Part shown: piece by piece, positions 60,244 through 64,000 of the stretch
How positions within the stretch are numbered: the first letter of the stretch is position 1
Layout of the letters: each line of letters opens with the position of its first letter
From: Torymus aiolomorphi
Lineage: Eukaryota; Arthropoda; Insecta; Hymenoptera; Torymidae
Direction: 5' to 3'
Assembly: GCA_036365515.1 (NCBI GenBank)
Contig: CM070873.1
Coordinates: 226,191,876 to 226,255,875 of the forward strand
DNA: 64,000 nt
Program-made: the position numbers and the translations under genes
Notes under the pieces: generated by a model
Told to the model about the DNA's origin: nothing
The model's input: the letters and a program-made list of their open reading frames with translations, nothing else
The model's database searches: none

Positions 60244-60376
60244 CACAGAGAGAAAAGATTACTAGTAGCTAAGGTTTGATGACTAAATGAATTTAAAATT
60301 ATTAAGGATGTGGTGTTATTAATAATAAATAAATAAGGATTGATTAATTATCTATCAGTAATTTTTTCTCTCTGTG
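60244..60376. mobile_element. 133-bp MITE candidate with 20-bp TIRs
   Basis: CACAGAGAGAAAAGATTACT at the left is matched by the reverse complement at the right (CACAGAGAGAAAAAATTACT), with one mismatch in 20. TAT lies outside both ends (60241-60243 and 60377-60379), a possible short target duplication. The interior is AT-rich and non-coding. The right end lies five bases from a tRNA A-box-like sequence. Confidence 0.65.
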
Positions 60377-60381
60377 TATGT

Positions 60382-60408
60382 ATTCACCACTGAGCTACCG
60401 GCGTCCGC
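60382..60408 (-). repeat. tRNA A-box-like fragment
   Basis: On the minus strand GCCGGTAGCTCAGTGGTGAA is a strong match to a tRNA 5' half and A box. The downstream half is missing because the MITE (60244-60376) and AT-rich DNA follow. It is probably the head of a tRNA-derived SINE, similar to that at 12070-12096. Confidence 0.5.
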
Positions 60409-61010
60409 ACAGTTTTAATTAACTATGGAAGTGGATATTGGAAATTTCATTTGAAATATCAATGGATTCTAGGTTTTATTTCATAATAGAAACTGATGAT
60501 GTTGGATATTACATATAATTAACGAGTGTTCAATGAATTCTGACAAACAATACTCTGACATTTACAATACTGAGTTTAGTTATTCAACTTTTCATTTAAT
60601 ATTGTATTTAGTTTCATCATTCAACTATGTTCATTCGTTTTGACATCTAAAACGGAATCAATCCAATGCTTATACGAATTGACTACTAATTTTAGGATGC
60701 CGAGAATTGATAATAAATTCTTGTTCATAGTAAGCAATGAAAAGAACTCAAGTATCAACTTCCACGTATATGTCGATTAAATATACTGACATATCCACCC
60801 TTTAATACTTAATTAATCTGATAATATTCACATAACTGTATTAAATTTAGAAAAATAAAAATTAAACAACTAATGGGAGACAAGTATTATATATATAATA
60901 AGCGATATTTCCAACTAATTTTAATGCAGTATAGAATCGAGTTTCATACAACCCACTAAAATTGGCATTTATAAATTCATCCCACGTTGCTGATCTCATA
61001 CCAACTCAAA
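60409..61010. other. AT-rich stretch without a gene
   Basis: Nothing recognisable. Confidence 0.6.
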
Positions 61011-61460
61011 TCCCATTAAACTCGCGATTCCTCGTATACGGCTCGACCGCAAAACATTTATAAGCTCCCTCGCGGGGGACGCGCATACATCCCTCTGCAC
61101 ACACTCCTTTTCTCGCAGCACATAGTCTTGGCGAGCACAGAATTAGTCGCGGGGGGATATGGGCCGACAGTCTAGCCGCAGTGAGAATCACTATCCTATA
61201 TATTACGTCCGTTTCTCTTCGGACCGTAAACCCCGGCGCATCCTGTGTTTCTTTCGTCGGAGCTTTTTGACGACCGAAACCCGCTGCCAACGATCTTACC
61301 CGCTGTACCGCTGGCGTGTGTATGTATATATGTAGTGGCTTTCATTTCACTCCTTTGGAGCGAAGTTTTATGGATGCACCCACCCGCCGGAAGTCCCGGG
61401 TTTGTTTTCCGCGGGGTCGTCGCCGTCCTTACCGTATAGCTAGATGACACGTATTATATA
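61011..61460. other. Small CpG-rich block, function unknown
   Basis: GC-rich, with overlapping frames on both strands and no domain. Confidence 0.4.
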
Positions 61461-62635
61461 CGTAGTGATTTTTGACGTCACTATTGTTGTCGTGTATACG
61501 ATATTTTAAAAGAAGAAAATGATTTTCGAACGACGGCTGGAGTAAATTAGTCGTAGAGCACCTACACCTAGTAAATATAAAATTACTAAGCTAAATACAA
61601 TCAAATTCAATGGCAATGAAAATATCTCGCTTATCTGCATTTAAATCTAGCTACTATTTATATAAGATAATTTATTAAGTCAATGAAATTAAAATATCGA
61701 GTACATTAATTAAAAAAAAAAAATTAAATATATAACATAAAAAAATAATATTAAATTAATATTAAATTATTATTTATATATATAACAAAAAATCGTTTCA
61801 CAAATGGGAGAAAAATGGACAATTTTCAGCAGGATATTCGAAACAAATAATGTACAATGTTTTCAGGATATTTCACAAAACCAGTTATAGAAATACAGTT
61901 GTAAGTCTTTATTACCATATTGGATCAGGTAATATCCATTTTTAATTATAAACTACAGCTGAAAAAGTATTAATATAATGGAACATTTCTGTTGTACTGC
62001 GGAACATGATCTACTTTTGAAAAATTCTTTGTGCAACGCGGTACTTACAGATATTAATGAAAAGAACTATTTCATTCATGCAGCTAAAACTTAGCCTTGC
62101 TCTACAGATCTTTTAAATAATAAAAGAGCTGCTGCCAATTCATCGGCACTTAGCTTCCTCAAACTTAATTTATTATTCCATTAAATTAGTTATTAACTAA
62201 AAGAAAATTACGAAATACGAACATAAATATTGACCTAAAACTTTAATAGAGTGGTAGAATGTTATAAAACTTAGAATAATTTACTCTTTATTTTTTATGT
62301 TTATGTAATTTCCAATAACAGCTTTACACATTACCTTAGTAATTCAAAAAATTTTTTAAAATACGTTTTTTGCAAAACTATGGAGATACAAAGCTATTTA
62401 CATCTCTAAGGTATTACAGATTTCTTCATAGAATTTTTCGTTATTTGATTTGGTTTTTGAATTATTCAAAACAAGTTTAATCATCAGTTCTTCATATTCA
62501 GTTGAGAAACAATATATAAGAAAAATAATAAGCAAAACTCAATAATTAAAAAAAAATAATGAAAATACGAAATACCAATAAATAGGTAATGTATATATAA
62601 TACCTATGAGGGTGCGGGGCGTGTGTGCCATATAG
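61461..62635. other. AT-rich stretch without a gene
   Basis: No recognisable feature. Confidence 0.6.
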
Positions 62636-62654
62636 GCACACACACACACACACA
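62636..62654. repeat. (CA)n microsatellite in a short palindrome
   Basis: About nine CA units. With the GTGTGTGCCATATAGGCACA sequence just upstream they form an inverted repeat. Confidence 0.85.
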
Positions 62655-63611
62655 TTTTCTAAATAATGCATATTTCAACTCTGGGAAGTCAGAAACATCG
62701 ATACTCACCGAAATCTCAAAGTCAAAAATTTCAGATATAAAGCTTTCTCTTTGAGAAAAAAACGATTGATGAAAGATTAGTCAGTCAGTCAGCCAGTTTA
62801 AAAAAGAAATAAAAAAAGTTAAACCTTAATACTTTTTTTAATATTATAAATGATTTTTCTTGAACAACGAACTCGGTTAAAAATTTAAAAAACTAGATCC
62901 CTGCAAAATTTCATGAAGGGTAGTTTATTTTGACTCGTGTTATCGCGCAACAACGAAAACGCATAAACAAAGTTTACCTCAAATATCGTATCCTAAATTT
63001 AAAAAAAAATTATCATTACATTATATTTTGTAATAATCTTGTATAAAATGTGCTTGCCGAAATCTGTTTTAAAAGATATGACATGAGAATAAAAAGATTT
63101 AAAAAATTTTGAAAAAATCAATTTTTAAACTATATTTATTCTATAGCATGATAAGCATCATTGTTTGTCAAATAAAAAAATATAAATAAAATAAATCAAA
63201 ATATAAATAAAGTTTTGAATTAAAATATATTACAAAGCAATCAGAACAGTTGTAGAACTCATTTTACTCTAGTTATCGTTGAACATATGAAAACGATTTT
63301 TCATAAAACAATTCGTATATTAGGCATAAGTATAACAATTTTCATCGCGATATCTTTTATTAATATCGAAATATAACCTAAGTACCTCCTTAGTTATTAA
63401 TAATATTTTTATTATATAGCTAAATTATATAGCTGGAAATTTGTTTTCATTATAGATAATTGATACATATTGCATCGAGTGTATGATTTATATTAGTAAA
63501 GTATTAACTTCAAAGTCTAAAAAAACTGTAAAATTGTTTTATAAAAATTGAAAAAAAATGTTTTCAAAATAATTTTGGAATCATTGAGTAGTACACTTAC
63601 GCAAGCCGTTT
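62655..63611. other. AT-rich stretch without a gene
   Basis: Contains a short TCAG repeat near 62781-62796. Otherwise featureless. Confidence 0.6.
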
Positions 63612-63714
63612 TCCCCGAATAACTATTCAGGGGAAGCCGAGATTTAAACCACTTTTTTAAAGTTTGGGCCCACTCTCTATCCCTCTTCTAGCCCAACGAT
63701 ACCATCGAACCTCC
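63612..63714 (-). repeat. Possible tRNA-derived SINE
   Basis: On the minus strand TGGTATCGTTGGGCTAGA (63687-63704) resembles a Pol III A box. GGTTTAAATCTC (63640-63651) lies about 45 bases downstream and resembles a degraded B box. A CCCC-GAATAACTATTC-GGGG hairpin follows (near 63612-63633). The pieces are in the right order and spacing, but each match is imperfect. Confidence 0.35.
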
Positions 63715-63934
63715 TTAATAGAGATAAGGTAAAGTCGATAATAGAATAAAGGAATATTTATGTTTAAAGAAACATAATTTATAAATAAAAGAAGAGCTCT
63801 ACATAAAAATATTCCTTTAAAATGTCCTCTTTCAAACAAAAAATCATTAATAGTACTTTTGATTTAAAAACTTGATCAATTTTGAATACTTTACTTCATT
63901 ATAAATTAAGTCATGAGGTATTATATGACACAAT

Positions 63935-63978
63935 TTGCCGTATTATTACGGCAAGTGATTTGTCATAGCAAATCACTT
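63935..63978. repeat. Two adjacent palindromes near the window end
   Basis: TTGCCGTATTATTACGGCAA (63935-63954) is followed at once by an AAGTGATTTG-CAAATCACTT inverted repeat (63953-63978). This could be the end of an element that continues outside the window. Confidence 0.6.
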
Positions 63979-64000
63979 TTCTATGACAAAGGCTATGATG

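Overview
This window looks like a gene-poor intergenic or very long intronic stretch of an insect nuclear genome. I found no host protein-coding exon, tRNA, rRNA or known microRNA that I could defend. Short CpG-dense, polypurine/polypyrimidine-rich blocks of 0.5 to 2 kb alternate with AT-rich stretches, and (GA)n, (CT)n, (TA)n and (GT)n tracts are abundant. CpG is clearly not depleted. Together with an R2-clade and an APE-type retrotransposon relic, this fits an arthropod, and by inference a hymenopteran (ant or parasitoid wasp). That taxonomic guess is not proven by any single gene here.

Layout. 1-2.4 kb: AT-rich DNA and an inverted-repeat-bounded element made of degenerate CACTCAA-type motifs with a 41-bp tandem core. 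2.4-11.9 kb: alternating AT-rich and CpG-rich blocks with tRNA-like fragments. 11.9-16.1 kb: a nested cluster of a 28-bp minisatellite, a tRNA-derived SINE head split by a 1.2-kb TIR element with an 8-bp target duplication, then a decayed R2-clade retrotransposon. 16.1-26.7 kb: a TTAA-flanked MITE, AT-rich DNA, long (CT)n and (GT)n tracts and two CpG-rich blocks. 26.7-30.4 kb: a decayed APE-type LINE and a mosaic repeat containing an 80-bp hairpin. 30.4-44.3 kb: alternating AT-rich and CpG-rich blocks. 44.5-46.2 kb: a DNA transposon relic keeping a 175-codon ORF and carrying an inserted foldback MITE. 48.6 kb: a second, inverted, nearly identical copy of the 29.7-kb hairpin repeat. 49.0 kb: another MITE. 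51.5-53.8 kb: a palindrome with two 840-bp arms that differ at one base by eye. 54.0-57.2 kb: duplicated sequence around a GA tract, a 259-bp satellite and a 594-bp tandem duplication. 57.2-64 kb: AT-rich DNA, a long GA tract, two CpG-rich blocks, a small MITE beside a tRNA A-box-like sequence, and a possible tRNA-derived SINE.

There is no gene team here. The content is layers of mobile elements in several stages of decay, with a few that look recent: the palindrome, the paired hairpin repeat and the foldback MITE. The CpG-rich blocks may hold enhancers, promoters or untranslated exons of a neighbouring gene, but the sequence alone does not show this. All comparisons were made by eye; no alignment or database search was run.
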